Both the position numbers and the translations under genes were made by a program. This document shows, in pieces, positions 41,527-52,480 of a stretch of DNA of 64,000 bases (the stretch's first letter is position 1; each line of letters opens with the position of its first letter). The DNA is taken from contig NC_087253.1 of NCBI RefSeq assembly GCF_037042905.1, positions 13,345,001 through 13,409,000 of the forward strand, in the 5' to 3' direction. This stretch comes from Lytechinus pictus. Lineage: Eukaryota > Echinodermata > Echinoidea > Temnopleuroida > Toxopneustidae. The notes under the pieces were generated by a model that saw nothing but the letters and a program-made list of their open reading frames with translations, searched no databases and was not told the DNA's origin.

Positions 41527-41632
41527 TTTGCCGATAAATATCATGAATCTCACCACGATGCTAAAAATATCCCACATGCTAGACTAGTTGAAGCGGGATT
41601 TAGCAGGTGAGATTCGTGATATTTATCGGCAA
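41527..41632. repeat. 106-bp palindromic MITE
   Basis: TTTGCCGATAAATATCATGA and ATCTCACC are mirrored by GGTGAGATTCGTGATATTTA and TCGGCAAA. The loop is about 45 nt. Confidence 0.75.
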
Positions 41633-42631
41633 ATGCACACATTTTGTTATCTAGCACCGCTCATGGTTTTGCCGCCATCTATACGCGTGTGGTAGCTAGG
41701 CTACATAACAAAGAAGACAAGATGGCAGCATAACATAACACAGTGGCAAATTGTGTAGAACGGATAGAGGTGCGTTCAACGCTAGCGGGCGTGTACATTT
41801 TGCTTATTACATGACGTCATCCAGCCACCGAGATCCAATTTATGAATGAAAATATAGTAAGCATGCACTGTGCAAGCCTTCCATAGTCCCACACAGTTCC
41901 ACCAAAACAATTGTGCATATATTTCGTATGAATTATGAAAGGTATTCTCAGAGGATCTATTTTCTCACCGATACTGCACAGGTAGTGAATTGCTATTACT
42001 TCCTGCTATTCCATCAAAATTGTACGAATTAGCGTCGATATGGCATCGTGTTCGTTGGAGTTTGTAGAGTCTATCGCAAAGTGCACAGAGTCAATTGATT
42101 TCCGGGCTTCGGAGCGTCGCATGAATATGCATGAAATTGCCCAGTCTCGATAATTTTCGATCGCGAACCAAGACCATTTCCCGCGTAGACAATGTGACCG
42201 GATACCGTTATCGCTATCAATACTTTCGCACATAGTCCGAAGGAATTATTTTAGCGACCACGTAGACATGACGTGATCTGCGCGATTGACCAATCAACGG
42301 TCTCCGATTCGCTGAGCTGAGACGGTCTATCCGTTGTACACAGTCTATTGACAATTTACCACTGGCTGTGCATACTGTGAGTAAACGCACCTGCTCGTAA
42401 TTATTTTTCAATATTTTTACATTTCATTTGAATAAATATATGCACCATTAGTGCATGCAGGGGGTAATTATACTTGTAATTTAGCCCAAATTAAGTTTGG
42501 GCTCAAAACCGTAAATTGCATAATTGTCTTAAGTTATACAAATAATAGTCTTTTAAAGACTCTAAATCTAATTTCGGCTAAGTTCATGAAGTTTAAATAG
42601 ACGGAGCGTGTAGTGCAATGGCATCCCGTCC

Positions 42632-44047
42632 CTGGCGCTAATGCAGTTTCGCACCGGCCGATTACCAGCATACCTCATCACCAATACTTGTTCCCAAATC
42701 TAGGGACAGTGATTTTCCGTTTAAAAAAATTGCCTTTTCCGTTTCAGAAAATCTCAAATTCCGTTTCAGCATGTCAGAAAACGGAAATTCCGTTTCCCCA
42801 TAGACTTTGTACACACGGAAAAGTGACAATTCCGTTTACACATTGAATACCGTACACTCGCACTGGTCAAAATTTGTATCTGCTACTGTACCAACAACAC
42901 AATAGAATCCGTTCTAATCGGATCTATGCGGGTGCAAAAAATATTTTTCCAACCCCATTTAGCATGCATACATCCTCACCTTTCACATTATTAGCATTAT
43001 TTCACGGTGAAATGATATTTCATCGATAATTTTGGGGTTTTTTGGACATCGTTATCATCAGTCAACGGCTTTTGCCAATCCGCCATCTTGGATTTTAAGA
43101 CCACGATATCGTGCTGTTACATCTTCAAACGTAGAGGGCAGCAACACACGACCGTGCAGTGAACGATATGTGTGTGCATGTGAAGCCCAACCCGGCGCCG
43201 GCAGGGTACGGGTACGGTGCGGGGTACAATCAAGTGTGCTGATGTCGAGTGCAGTCACGATGTGTGAATTGTCATGAAAGTAGCGAAGTGAGATCGTGTT
43301 TTCTGGGGTTTTGTGGCCATTTAATATTCTCATTTTGTTGTGATTTTGGAGTAATTTCTGTTGCTATTCTGTGTATTTTGAGGGAAAATACGTTTTCCGT
43401 GATTTTCCATTTGAAATGACACTTTCCGTTTCAAAACACCCTTTCCGTGAATTCCGTCCGTTTTCCGCGATCGCGGAAAATCACTGTCCCTACAAATCAT
43501 GCGAACATGTGGCTAACAAACTGCCAGCATGCTGCAGGCGAATCTTTTGGTCGCATAACCTCAGTCCATATCAACATTACGGCGCAAGGCGAATCCAAGC
43601 GATCCACGAAGTGATGTCTGAGGTTTCGAACAACGACATCGAGATCAAAGCTGAAATACAGCTGTTCCCGATCGCGATATTTGGAAAAGAGGTGGGTATA
43701 TTGACCTCGAAATGTGACTGGGAGTGAGAGACTTGTCCTGACGATTTGGGAACAAGTAGTATTAGGATGGGGGGTCGGGTGTCCGGACACTTTATATTTT
43801 TGAAGCCTTCTTTTTTGTCTTTGAATTACACTAAAAATATTATGAATTCAAGAGTTGTAATCATTTTCTATTTTGTTCTTTATATTATAATATTTTCTAA
43901 CATTTTGTACTAAAAATTGATGAAACTTCGCTTGTAAATTTTTCCAAATGACTTTCTAAAATTGATCGTCCGGACACACAACAACTGGGTATACTATTGG
44001 TGATGAGGTATGCTGGTAATCGGCCGGTGTGAAACTGCATTAGCGCC
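42632..44047. repeat. Inverted-repeat block enclosing two smaller TIR insertions
   Basis: 42632-42700 (GGCGCTAATGCAGTTTC to CTTGTTCCCAAATC) is the complement of two separated segments, 43744-43764 and 43990-44047. The right arm is split by about 225 bp that starts and ends with GTCCGGACAC motifs. The interior is further split by the element at 42701-43492. The outer unit is probably an older TIR transposon. Confidence 0.7.
42701..43492. mobile_element. 792-bp TIR element with 6-bp TSD and TTCCG repeats
   Basis: The TSD CAAATC (42695-42700, 43493-43498) flanks TIRs TAGGGACAGTGATTTTCCG and its complement. Inside both ends the motif TTCCGTTT or TTTCCG occurs many times (about six on the left, about seven on the right). 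This is typical of subterminal transposase-binding repeats. The centre is GC-rich (CCGGCGCCGGCAGGGTACGG). The six-base duplication and TA(N)GGG ends suggest an IS3EU-like or related superfamily. No transposase is encoded. Confidence 0.82.
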
Positions 44048-44250
44048 CCGTCCCTGGCTCCGTGGAGATTAAGCACGTCAGTGGTATGACTTTAGCTTAA
44101 TCTCCAGTAGCCTCCTGGCATTTTCTATTTTGTTCTTTATAATATTTTCTAACATTTTGTACTAAAAATTGATGAAACTTCGCTTGTAAATTTTTCCAAA
44201 TGACTTTCTAAAATTGATCGTCCGGACACACAACTGGGTATACTATTGGT
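43863..44250 (+). repeat. Tandemly duplicated ~255-bp unit (second copy continues at 51711)
   Basis: Unit 1 spans about 43863-44117. Unit 2 is 44121-44250 plus 51711-51838. Both contain ATTTTCTAACATTTTGTACT, TGATCGTCCGGACACACAAC, TACTATTGGTGAYGAGG and CTTTAGCTTAATCTCCAGTA. The insertion at 44251-51710 interrupts unit 2 only. Confidence 0.88.
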
Positions 44251-44400
44251 AGGGTGTCTGGAGAAAAAAATTATTTTTCTTATTTCAAGAAAATATCACA
44301 TTTTCTTTGTGAATTTGAAGAGAAATTACCTTCAGACCGACAGACATGTAACATTTTTGAAAAAAATCCAATTATTGGCTGCAAAAAGAAGAATGAAATT

Positions 44401-46602
44401 AGGTAAATTTTTTTTTTTTGGAAATTGCTGAACAGATTCCCTCATTATCAACATCCAATCTCCCAGCATCCTTCCCAAGAAGAGAAAAATTCCCTTTTTA
44501 TGTACAACCATGGGATGTCTATCGCGAGCTTCAGAAACTTCAAGTAGGAAAGAGCGCTGGTCCAGACGGCATTTCTACCCGCTTGATCAGAGAATATGCC
44601 CTCGAACTTTCCACACCGATCTGCGAAATAATCAATGCTTCACTGGAACAAGGTATTGTACCACAACAATGGAAAGAGTCAACAATAGTGCCTGTTCCTA
44701 AATCTTCCCCTGCAACCATTGATAAACTGAGACCGATTGCCCTCACCAGCCATTTCGCAAAACTTGCTGAAAAATTTGTTTGCAAGTGGCTACTCCGAGA
44801 CATAGAAGGTACATTGGACCCTCATCAATATGGAAACAGGGCTAAGACATCTACCACGCACTACCTTGTCAACTTGTTAGACTTCCTCCATTCCAATGCT
44901 GACAAACCTGGTTATACCTCAACAGTGGTACTGACTGACTTTTCAAAAGCATTCGATCTTGTAGATCACAACATTGCTATTCGCAAAATCTTTTCTCTTG
45001 GAGCTACACCTGAACTAATCCCATGGCTGTCGAGTTTCCTAACCCAAAGAACCCAACGGGTGAGGTATAGTGGAGAATTATCAGACCAACGAGTAACACA
45101 TGCTGGCGTCCCTCAAGGGACACGATTGGGACCCTTGCTCTTCCTCGCACTCGTGAATGATGCCCTCCTTGAATCATCGGTCCCTAGGTGGAAGTACGTT
45201 GATGATCTTACACTGGCAGAGAGTCGACTATCAACATCCACTGGCAGCATTACAATCGCTGTGCATGAACTAGAGACTTGGTGTAGAAACGCTAATATGA
45301 AGCTAAACCCTAGCAAATGTCAATCCATTCAAGTGTCTTTCGGTAGAAACCCCCCATTGCCACAAGCAATTAGCATCTCTAATCAAGTCATCGAAAATTC
45401 AAATCATGTAAAACTGTTGGGTGTCTCAATCCAAAATGACTTGAAGTGGAGTCTTCACATCACTGATATCGTATCCAGAGCAAGTAAAAAATTGTACATG
45501 ATTCGTAGTCTAAAAAAGTTCAACCTCTCTAGAAAAGACCTGCTAACTATCTTTACATGCTATCTACGACCCATACTAGAGTACTGTGCACCTGTGTGGC
45601 ACTCGTCAATAACAGCCAATGAATCAAAACAAATAGAATCTATCCAGAAAAGAGCATTGCGTATCATTTTTGGCAAAGATTATTACTCATATGATAATGC
45701 ACTTTCAACTTCTGGCCTTACAACCTTATATGACAGACGTGTCACTTTGTGTATGAAATTTGCACTGTCCCTTGAAAAGTTCTTTCCTCATTGGCTACCC
45801 CCCAAACAATCTGAATTTAGAGCCCTCCGAAATAGCGAGAAATATAGACTGACGAAGTGCCGCACAGAACGATACAAGAAAAGTACTATGCCCTATCTAA
45901 TCAGGCTTTTAAATGATAGATGAGTAACACAAATGGTGTTTCTATGAAGCTTAAACGTGCAACGTATTTCCCCAAATGAACTTATCTTATAATGTATTAA
46001 TTACCCTTTTCATATCCATGTTGAATATTATCAATTTCCTATGTATGTTCAAGTAATTATATTTTCGTTATATTCCAAACACACAGATGAACGAAACAAT
46101 GGCCAATTTTACCAATTATGCCTTTATCCTATTTTGTAACAATGCCCCATTTATTTTGAAACTTTAATAATAATTTGCTGAAAGATGGTTTTGTACCCCC
46201 CTTCCATATATCTTTATTCCCATTATGTTGAACCTTTTCGATTTTTTGTTCAGCAGGACCGTTTTTTCCTCTCTATGTTCTACTTGTAAACGCTTCCTTA
46301 CACACACACTCAACTTATCATTTCTCTTATTTTGGAATCATTATTGTTCATTGAAATTATTATGGTTAATCGAAATTAGTATTGCAAATTAGAATCATTA
46401 TTTTTGTAAATTTGAATTATCACTGTATATTTGAATTATTATGGTTAAATTGAATTAAGATTATTATTGTGATTGAGATTTCATTCATGTTTATGTGCAA
46501 TTTATATGTTTTTATTGTAAATTCAATGTCAATTCAGCCTTCGTAGCTGCTAAATTGAATAAAATATATCTTGAATCTTGAATCTTGAATCAGGTAAATT
46601 TT
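44401..46602 (+). mobile_element. 5'-truncated L2/CR1-like LINE with 11-bp TSD
   Basis: AGGTAAATTTT at 44401-44411 and 46592-46602 flanks the insertion. The 3' end has CAGCCTTCGTAGCTGCTAAA followed by TTGAATC repeated three times, the 7-bp tail. It is nested in the TIR element that starts at 44251. Confidence 0.88.
44418..45923 (+). CDS. LINE reverse transcriptase (5'-truncated, frame intact)
   Basis: About 500 codons are open to TGA at 45921-45923. RT motifs in order are GKSAGPDGISTRLI, LRPIALTSHFAKLAEKFV, TDFSKAFDLVDHN, GVPQGTRLGPLLFLALVND and the catalytic YVDD (45195-45206). Then come NPSKCQ, KLLGV, and YCAPVWH from the C-terminal region. The endonuclease is missing. The apparent TTG start is not a real initiation codon. 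Confidence 0.9.
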   Translation: MEIAEQIPSLSTSNLPASFPRREKFPFYVQPWDVYRELQKLQVGKSAGPDGISTRLIREYALELSTPICEIINASLEQGIVPQQWKESTIVPVPKSSPATIDKLRPIALTSHFAKLAEKFVCKWLLRDIEGTLDPHQYGNRAKTSTTHYLVNLLDFLHSNADKPGYTSTVVLTDFSKAFDLVDHNIAIRKIFSLGATPELIPWLSSFLTQRTQRVRYSGELSDQRVTHAGVPQGTRLGPLLFLALVNDALLESSVPRWKYVDDLTLAESRLSTSTGSITIAVHELETWCRNANMKLNPSKCQSIQVSFGRNPPLPQAISISNQVIENSNHVKLLGVSIQNDLKWSLHITDIVSRASKKLYMIRSLKKFNLSRKDLLTIFTCYLRPILEYCAPVWHSSITANESKQIESIQKRALRIIFGKDYYSYDNALSTSGLTTLYDRRVTLCMKFALSLEKFFPHWLPPKQSEFRALRNSEKYRLTKCRTERYKKSTMPYLIRLLNDR

Positions 46603-46996
46603 CAGCATTTCTCTGCCATAGACTGTGTAGTTAAGAAATGGACACACACAAATCCAAATTTTTAGCTTCCGAGAGCTGTTATAAATTTATTATTAATGCC
46701 AAAAACTTGTCCATAAAGAGTCCAATAGGATTGTTTATGCTCTATCTGATGGTATGATTTTTATAAAGATTTGGAAACCAGATCACAATGAAAAATTGCG
46801 ACAAAGTGAAAAAACTTGTGCAAAACAGAAATTTCATTTTCCCATAGAAAACGCATGGAGAAATGGCAATTTCAACACACACAAAAATAAGGGTTTGCAA
46901 TTTATCTCTAAATCCTTATTTAAAATGATCATAAACTTGTCCTTACTGTCAAAAGAAGCCCCTGAATTTTCTCTTTCCATACATGTGACCTTTGGA

Positions 46997-48291
46997 ACTG
47001 TAGGAAATGTGCTGGATTACCACAATCTGTGTTCAGTGAAATTGGTGAATGCAGCAGTGTTCACTGGTACTGTGATAACTGTAGGATGAAAGTTGAGCAG
47101 GTCCTTGGAAATTCCAAACTGAAAGGAGAAGAGGTCCTGAAAAATGTGCATGTCAGACATGACCCACATGCACTGCAAATCAATGACCTGAAAAAAATCA
47201 ACAATACTCTGTTATCCGTTGAAAAGAAGGTGGACGAACTGCAACGTAGCTGCGAGAGCTGGAAAGATTGTAAACCAACTGCCACCCATACAACAGAGGT
47301 TCAGGCCTGTTCTAGACCACTCTACTCAGATGTTGCTGGAAGAAATACGGACCTTAGTCAACGTAGTGTATCTTCAAACAATATTGAGCTTCTCCAAGAG
47401 TATGCTGATAGGGAGAAAAGATGCAACAATCTGATCTTTCATAATCTTCCGGAGAGCAGAAGTCGAGATACTCATGAAAAACGGAGAGAGGACCTTACAA
47501 CAGTGCAGTCAATTATCTCTGATGTGCTACAAATCTCAGATATTAAGGTATTAAGAACAATCAGACTGGGGGGAAGAATGCAGGATCAGTCTGTTCGTCC
47601 AAGACTGCTTTTAGTGGAGATTGAAGGCTCACGAGACTCAGTTTTGACAAAGGCAAGAATCTTACGCAATTCAGAGGTGTGGGGAAAGTTATACATCGAT
47701 CCTGACAGAACTCCTCAGCAGAGACTTCAACATAAGGAACTTCGAGCTGAACTAAAGAAAAGGAGAGAGGATGGAGAGCGAAACCTTGTAATCAGACATG
47801 ATAAGATTGTACCAAGACGAAATACCACCTGGAAACATCAAAACAATCTCTACGACTATGTTGTGGCGGCCTCTAAGTCTGGAGAAACCAATGGAGAAAC
47901 GACTTCCAATTCCGAAGGAGTACCAACATGTCCTAGACAGACATCTCACATAGACAGCCAGGAGAATCGGCCTCTTCATGAGGTTCAGGAAACAAACAAT
48001 GAAAATGATTTGAAAGATGTTAGTCCCATTGAGAAGCAGGCTAAACAAGACATTGAGTGTGATCTAAATACCCAAGATAATTGCTCTTCACCAAGTAGTG
48101 ACAATGTCTTACCCTCTGTAATTGATATTTTGCAAGATGTAGAGATTCATTCAGATGACATAAAAGATTATAATGAGGATTCAAGCAGTACTGACACTGA
48201 GGAAAGCAGTGATAGAAATGGGGACAACACTCTACAAGGTGCTTCAAGTAATAGTATCCCAAGCCATGCAGAGGCCCCATCAAGCCTCTGA
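46997..48291 (+). CDS. CR1 ORF1-like protein: PHD-type finger, coiled coil, basic/acidic C-terminus
   Basis: Readable from CDLWNCRKCAGLP through SVHWYCDNCR, the C-terminal half of a PHD finger (C-x4-5-C...W-x-C-x2-C). A helical coiled-coil stretch (INDLKKINNTLLSVEKKVDE) follows. Then comes an RNA-binding-like region (DREKRCNNLIFHNLPES, RPRLLLVEIEG, RILRNSEVWGKLYIDPDRTP), as in LINE ORF1 esterase/RRM-type proteins, and an acidic tail. It ends at TGA 48289-48291. ORF2 continues in the same frame. Confidence 0.8.
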
Positions 48292-48321
48292 CATCAGGCA
48301 TCACACAATCATGCAGTAAAT

Positions 48322-51300
48322 GTGAGTGGTAAAGGAGGATGTGCAATAGAATTTGAAAATAGGACTCAAAATGAGCTTGACAGTGCAATAAACGTTCATG
48401 CTTCAGAAGAAAACATTTCATTGACTGAAGATGCATCCAGTTGGAATGAGTCAGACGTTTCTAGCTGTGAATCAGAAAATGATACAGACTATTCATCTAC
48501 ATGTACTTCAGATGAAGAATGTGAAGCTGATGTATGTCAGACTGGAAAAAGACCCCCCTATAGAAACATTACTAATGACGGGATGAGAGTCCTATATACA
48601 AATAGTGACAGCTTACTTAACAAGTTGGATGAGTTAGCTTTGCTTGCTGATAAATATGAACCAGATGTTATGATTGTTTGTGAAGTGTTACCAAAAAACT
48701 GCAATGTGAAACCTATTGAGGAAAATTACAAGGTAGACAACTATGTAACCTATACAAACATTGAGCAAAATGGAATACGAGGCATAATGATATATGTACA
48801 AGAAGGGATTGCGTCCACCGTCAATGAAATCTTTTTTTAAACTGATTTTGATGAAAGTGTATGGATACATATGCGTCTTAAAAACAATGACACTCTGACA
48901 ATTGGTGGTATATATCGCAGCCCCTCTATAATGCGAGCAAACTCTGGTGCTGATAAAGTATGCCAAATTCTGCATGAAGCTGTAAGCAGCAACCCATCAT
49001 ACTTGCTTGTTGTAGGAGATTTCAATTACCCCACCATCTGTTGGAACCTTTGGTCCTCCCGTTCTCCTGATGAAAGGAAATTTATTGACTGTCTACGTGA
49101 TTGTTTCTTGCACCAGCATATCACAGAAAGCACCCGGAGTAGGGATGGGCAGCATCCTAGCACCCTTGATCTACTGATCACAAACAAGGAGGAAATGATC
49201 AGTGATTTGACTTATCTCCCAAACCTAGGATTAAGTGACCATGTGTGCTTGCTGTTCACTGTAGATCTTTATGCCAATACTTCAACCAGAAAACAAACAG
49301 GATATAGGTACCATAGAGGAGACTATGCAGCTATAAACAGAGCCATACTAGATGTTGACTGGGAGGAAGAGCTCGAGGATATGAATGTACATCAAGCATG
49401 GGACCTCTTCTCATCCAAACTTCAGAAAGAAATAGACAAAAACATTCCTAAGGCAGACTCTAGAATGAGAAGAAAGAAAAAGATATGGATGACAAGAACT
49501 GCAATGAGACAACACAAACTCAAGTGTAGAGCCTGGAGGTCATACAGAAATAATGGTACCAGGAGAGATTTAGAGAGATCAAAGTGTGAAGCAAAAAAAC
49601 TTCGGAAAATGCTCAGAAAACTAAGACGAGACTTTGAGAAAGATGTTACAAGAAACATCAAGACCAACCCAAAAGCATTCTGGAATTATGCCAATAGTTC
49701 ACTTAAGTCTCGTAGAAGCTTGGGAGTCTTAAGGAATGAACAAGGTGTTACTGCCAACACTGACAAACAACGTGCTGAGCTCCTCAACAGTTATTTTTGT
49801 AGTGTTTTCACTGAAGAAAACATCAATCATATTCCTGATCTGACGGAAAGACACAATGGAAGTTCTCTGGCTGACATTGACATCACCTTCAGCACTGTGA
49901 AGAATAAACTCAAAATGTTGAGGAGTTCTAAATCTGGAGGACCAGATGGATTTCATCCAAGAATACTAAAAGAAACTGCTGACACAATATGTACTCCCTT
50001 GACTATCATCTTCAGAAAATCTGTGAGGGAAGGTGCACTCCCGCAATCATGGAAAGATGCAAACATCACTCCTGTGCATAAGAAGGGAAATCGAAATGCT
50101 GTTGAAAATTATCGCCCAATTAGTCTCACGTCTGTTATCAGCAAGATTCTGGAATCTGTTATTCGAGGCATTGTAATCCAATACTTGTGCGAGAATTATA
50201 TGCTCTGTCATGCTCAGCATGGGTTTCTTCCTGGCCGGTCATGTGTAACTCAGTTGTTGGAAGTTATGGAGCTCTGGACATCAGCATTAGACAGTGGACA
50301 TGAAGTTGACACAATATATCTAGACTTTCGCAAAGCTTTTGACTCTGTGCCTCATGAACGTCTTTTAAGCAAACTCAAAGCATATGGAATATCTGGCAAG
50401 CTAGAGGACTGGTTCCGTGCTTTTCTGACGGAGCGTAGACAGAGAGTTGTTATCAATGGCCAGATGTCAAAGTGGAGTAGAGTAAAGAGTGGAATACCGC
50501 AAGGAAGTGTCCTCGGGCCAACAGTATTTTTGATTTTTATCAATGACCTGCCAGAGATAGTTACAAGTCTAGTCCGAATATATGCAGATGATACCAAAAT
50601 CTTCAGAGAAATTGTAACAAATGCTGATTGTGAAATCCTGCAAGCTGATCTAGATAACCTTATCAAATGGTCTGAAGAATGGCAGCTTCAATTTAACATA
50701 GCAAAATGCAAATTCTTACATATTGGGAAAAACAGCCTGCATTACAACTCCAGCCTTGATGGAACTGCTCTTGAGGAAGTTTCAGAAGAAAGAGATCTGG
50801 GCATTATCGTGGATTCAGAACTGAAATTCCACACACATGTTGCTTCAGCTGTCATGAAAGCTAGCCGAGTACTTGCAATCATCAAGAGAACCTTCCTCAC
50901 CAGGGATAGGGATACAATTCCAAAACTATTCAAGGGTCTTGTACGACCAATCCTCGAATATGGGAATGCAGTTTGGCACCCAAGACACAAGACAGACATG
51001 AAAGAGATTGAGAAAGTACAAAGAAGAGCAACAAAACTCATACCATCCTTGGCAATGCTTGACTATGGAGACAGACTTCGAGCCCTAAAACTACCATCCC
51101 TGCAATACAGAATGAGAAGAGGTGACATGATCCAGACTTATAAAATAATGCATGGAATTGACTGGCTTGACAAGGATATGTTCTTCTCGTCAATTACTGT
51201 TGAGGCAACCCGAGGTCACCCATATAAACTCTTCAAGAAAAGAAATAGACTGGATGTAAGAGCAAATGCCTTCGGAGCCAGAATAGTGTGTGACTGGAAC

Positions 51301-51402
51301 TCGCTACCAAATGAGGTTGTCTCTGCTCCATCTGTAAATTCCTTCAAAGCCAGGCTTGATAAGTTCTGGAATAAAGAATGGTACAGTCACCCTTTGGAAT
51401 GA
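48322..51402 (+). pseudogene. CR1 ORF2: APE endonuclease plus reverse transcriptase, one in-frame stop
   Basis: An acidic Ser-rich leader precedes the endonuclease start (GMRVLYTNSDSLLNKLDELA, PDVMIVCEV). A TAA at 48838-48840 interrupts the frame, which resumes at once with TIGGIYRSP, GDFNYPTICW and GLSDHVCLLF (the last endonuclease motif). RT motifs: SGGPDGFHPRIL, YRPISLTSVISK, DFRKAFDSVPH, GIPQGSVLGPTVFLIFINDL and the catalytic YADD (50581-50592). The C-terminal LVRPILEYGNAVWHP and NSLPNEVVSAPSVNSFK blocks are typical of CR1/L2. The single stop suggests a recently inactivated copy. Confidence 0.88.
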
Positions 51403-51839
51403 TTTGATTTGATTTGATTTGACAAAAATGATTGCAAATGCACCATGTACACTGGACACTGTCACACATATTATACATGTGGAAGAAGATTAAACTTGGA
51501 CGAAAGCTAGACCTGGAAACTTGGCTGCAGCTTTCTGCATTTTTCCAGTACATCCGGTAATAAAGGTAATAAAAATGCCAAACACAAGTTAATAATCTAT
51601 TCAGATCACATTTTTCTAGTAGCCTGAACTTCCCCCAAAAAATGTGCCATATTTTCCCCTAAATTAGCCTGTTTTATGCTGACACTTTTCAGTGTGGCTT
51701 CAGACACCCTACTATTGGTGACGAGGTATGCTGGTAATCGGCCGGTGTGAAACTGCATTAGCGCCCCGTCCCTGGCTCCATGGAGATTAAGCACGTCAGT
51801 GGTATGACTTTAGCTTAATCTCCAGTAGCCTCCTGGCTA

Positions 51840-52480
51840 CCACCCCCCCCCCCCCCTTCAGACAGACTCTCCACTGCAGACTGCTCCAGCCAATAACTTA
51901 GTCACTCACCCACGTATACATGCACACCATAATTTCACCTCGGTCCCACACATATATATTTATGTTAGCGATCTGATCGCCGAAGAATATCGAGAACACA
52001 GAGGGGGGAAATAATACAATCAACACCGATTTGGTAAAAAAAACCTTGGCTTGATTGTGTCAAAGATATCCACAATAATTATTCAAGTTGAAAAATACTA
52101 AATTATACTCACGTTTGGGGTGAATTACGCCTTACGGTAACTTATTCGTGTACGATTTGATCAGTAGCTTTTTTGCTTGATAGACTTCGACGGGACGCAA
52201 GGTCGCGCGCACGCCCAATTTTCTGCACCAGCTAGCTGCGCTGCAGCATGACCAGTGCAGTTGCGACACTGCACTATACCAATTTAGGGGAAGGGGCTCC
52301 AAGATTGTGGGTGCCAGGATGTTTTGATGGGGCAGCATATTTTGTTTTTCTTACAGTACAGTTACACGGCCCAAACCAATTTTTATGCCTTAATTCTCCT
52401 CCATTTAGGATTGTTTTCCTTTATATCAATATTTCCCCTTGGCCCCATGCAATATTCTTTGAATTAGTTTCAATTTGGAG
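51840..52480 (-). promoter_or_regulatory. Possible 5' UTR exon with donor (about 52112-52260)
   Basis: On the minus strand a GC-richer stretch (CGCGCGCGACC region near 52200) is followed by CCCCAAAC and a consensus donor GTGAGTATAA at about 52111-52102. No ATG-initiated frame is linked to it. It is a candidate upstream non-coding exon for ZDHHC17, whose first coding exon has an acceptor, but nothing else ties the two. The rest of the interval holds a C15-type run and no gene. Confidence 0.2.

Larger units (their letters stand above)
46985..51580 (+). mobile_element. CR1-like LINE with ORF1 and ORF2
   Basis: The element begins inside an ORF1 PHD-type finger and ends near a GGTAATAAAGGTAATAAA repeat at about 51560-51578, the kind of short 3' tandem repeat CR1 elements use. 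Another repeat, (TTTGA)4, follows the ORF2 stop at 51402-51421. Coding is interrupted by single stop codons at 48289 and 48838. No TSD was found, so both ends are approximate. Confidence 0.85.
44251..51710. mobile_element. TIR-bounded composite insertion, 9-bp TSD, carrying two LINEs
   Basis: The ends are AGGGTGTCTGG and TCAGACACCCT. The flanking duplication is ACTATTGGT (44242-44250, 51711-51719). The empty site is seen in unit 1 of the surrounding tandem repeat (TATACTATTGGTGATGAGG). Without the two LINEs the element would be roughly 0.7 kb and non-coding. A 9-bp duplication is most typical of Mutator-like elements; 8 bp cannot be excluded because the junction bases are ambiguous. Confidence 0.82.

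Noticed and set aside
42006..42233. 75-codon minus-strand ORF as first coding exon of ZDHHC17
   Set aside because: No donor in phase and no similarity to the HIP14 N-terminus; the ATG at 40626 gives an expected protein length.
43058..43333. 91-codon minus-strand ORF
   Set aside because: It lies wholly inside the 792-bp TIR element and does not resemble a transposase.
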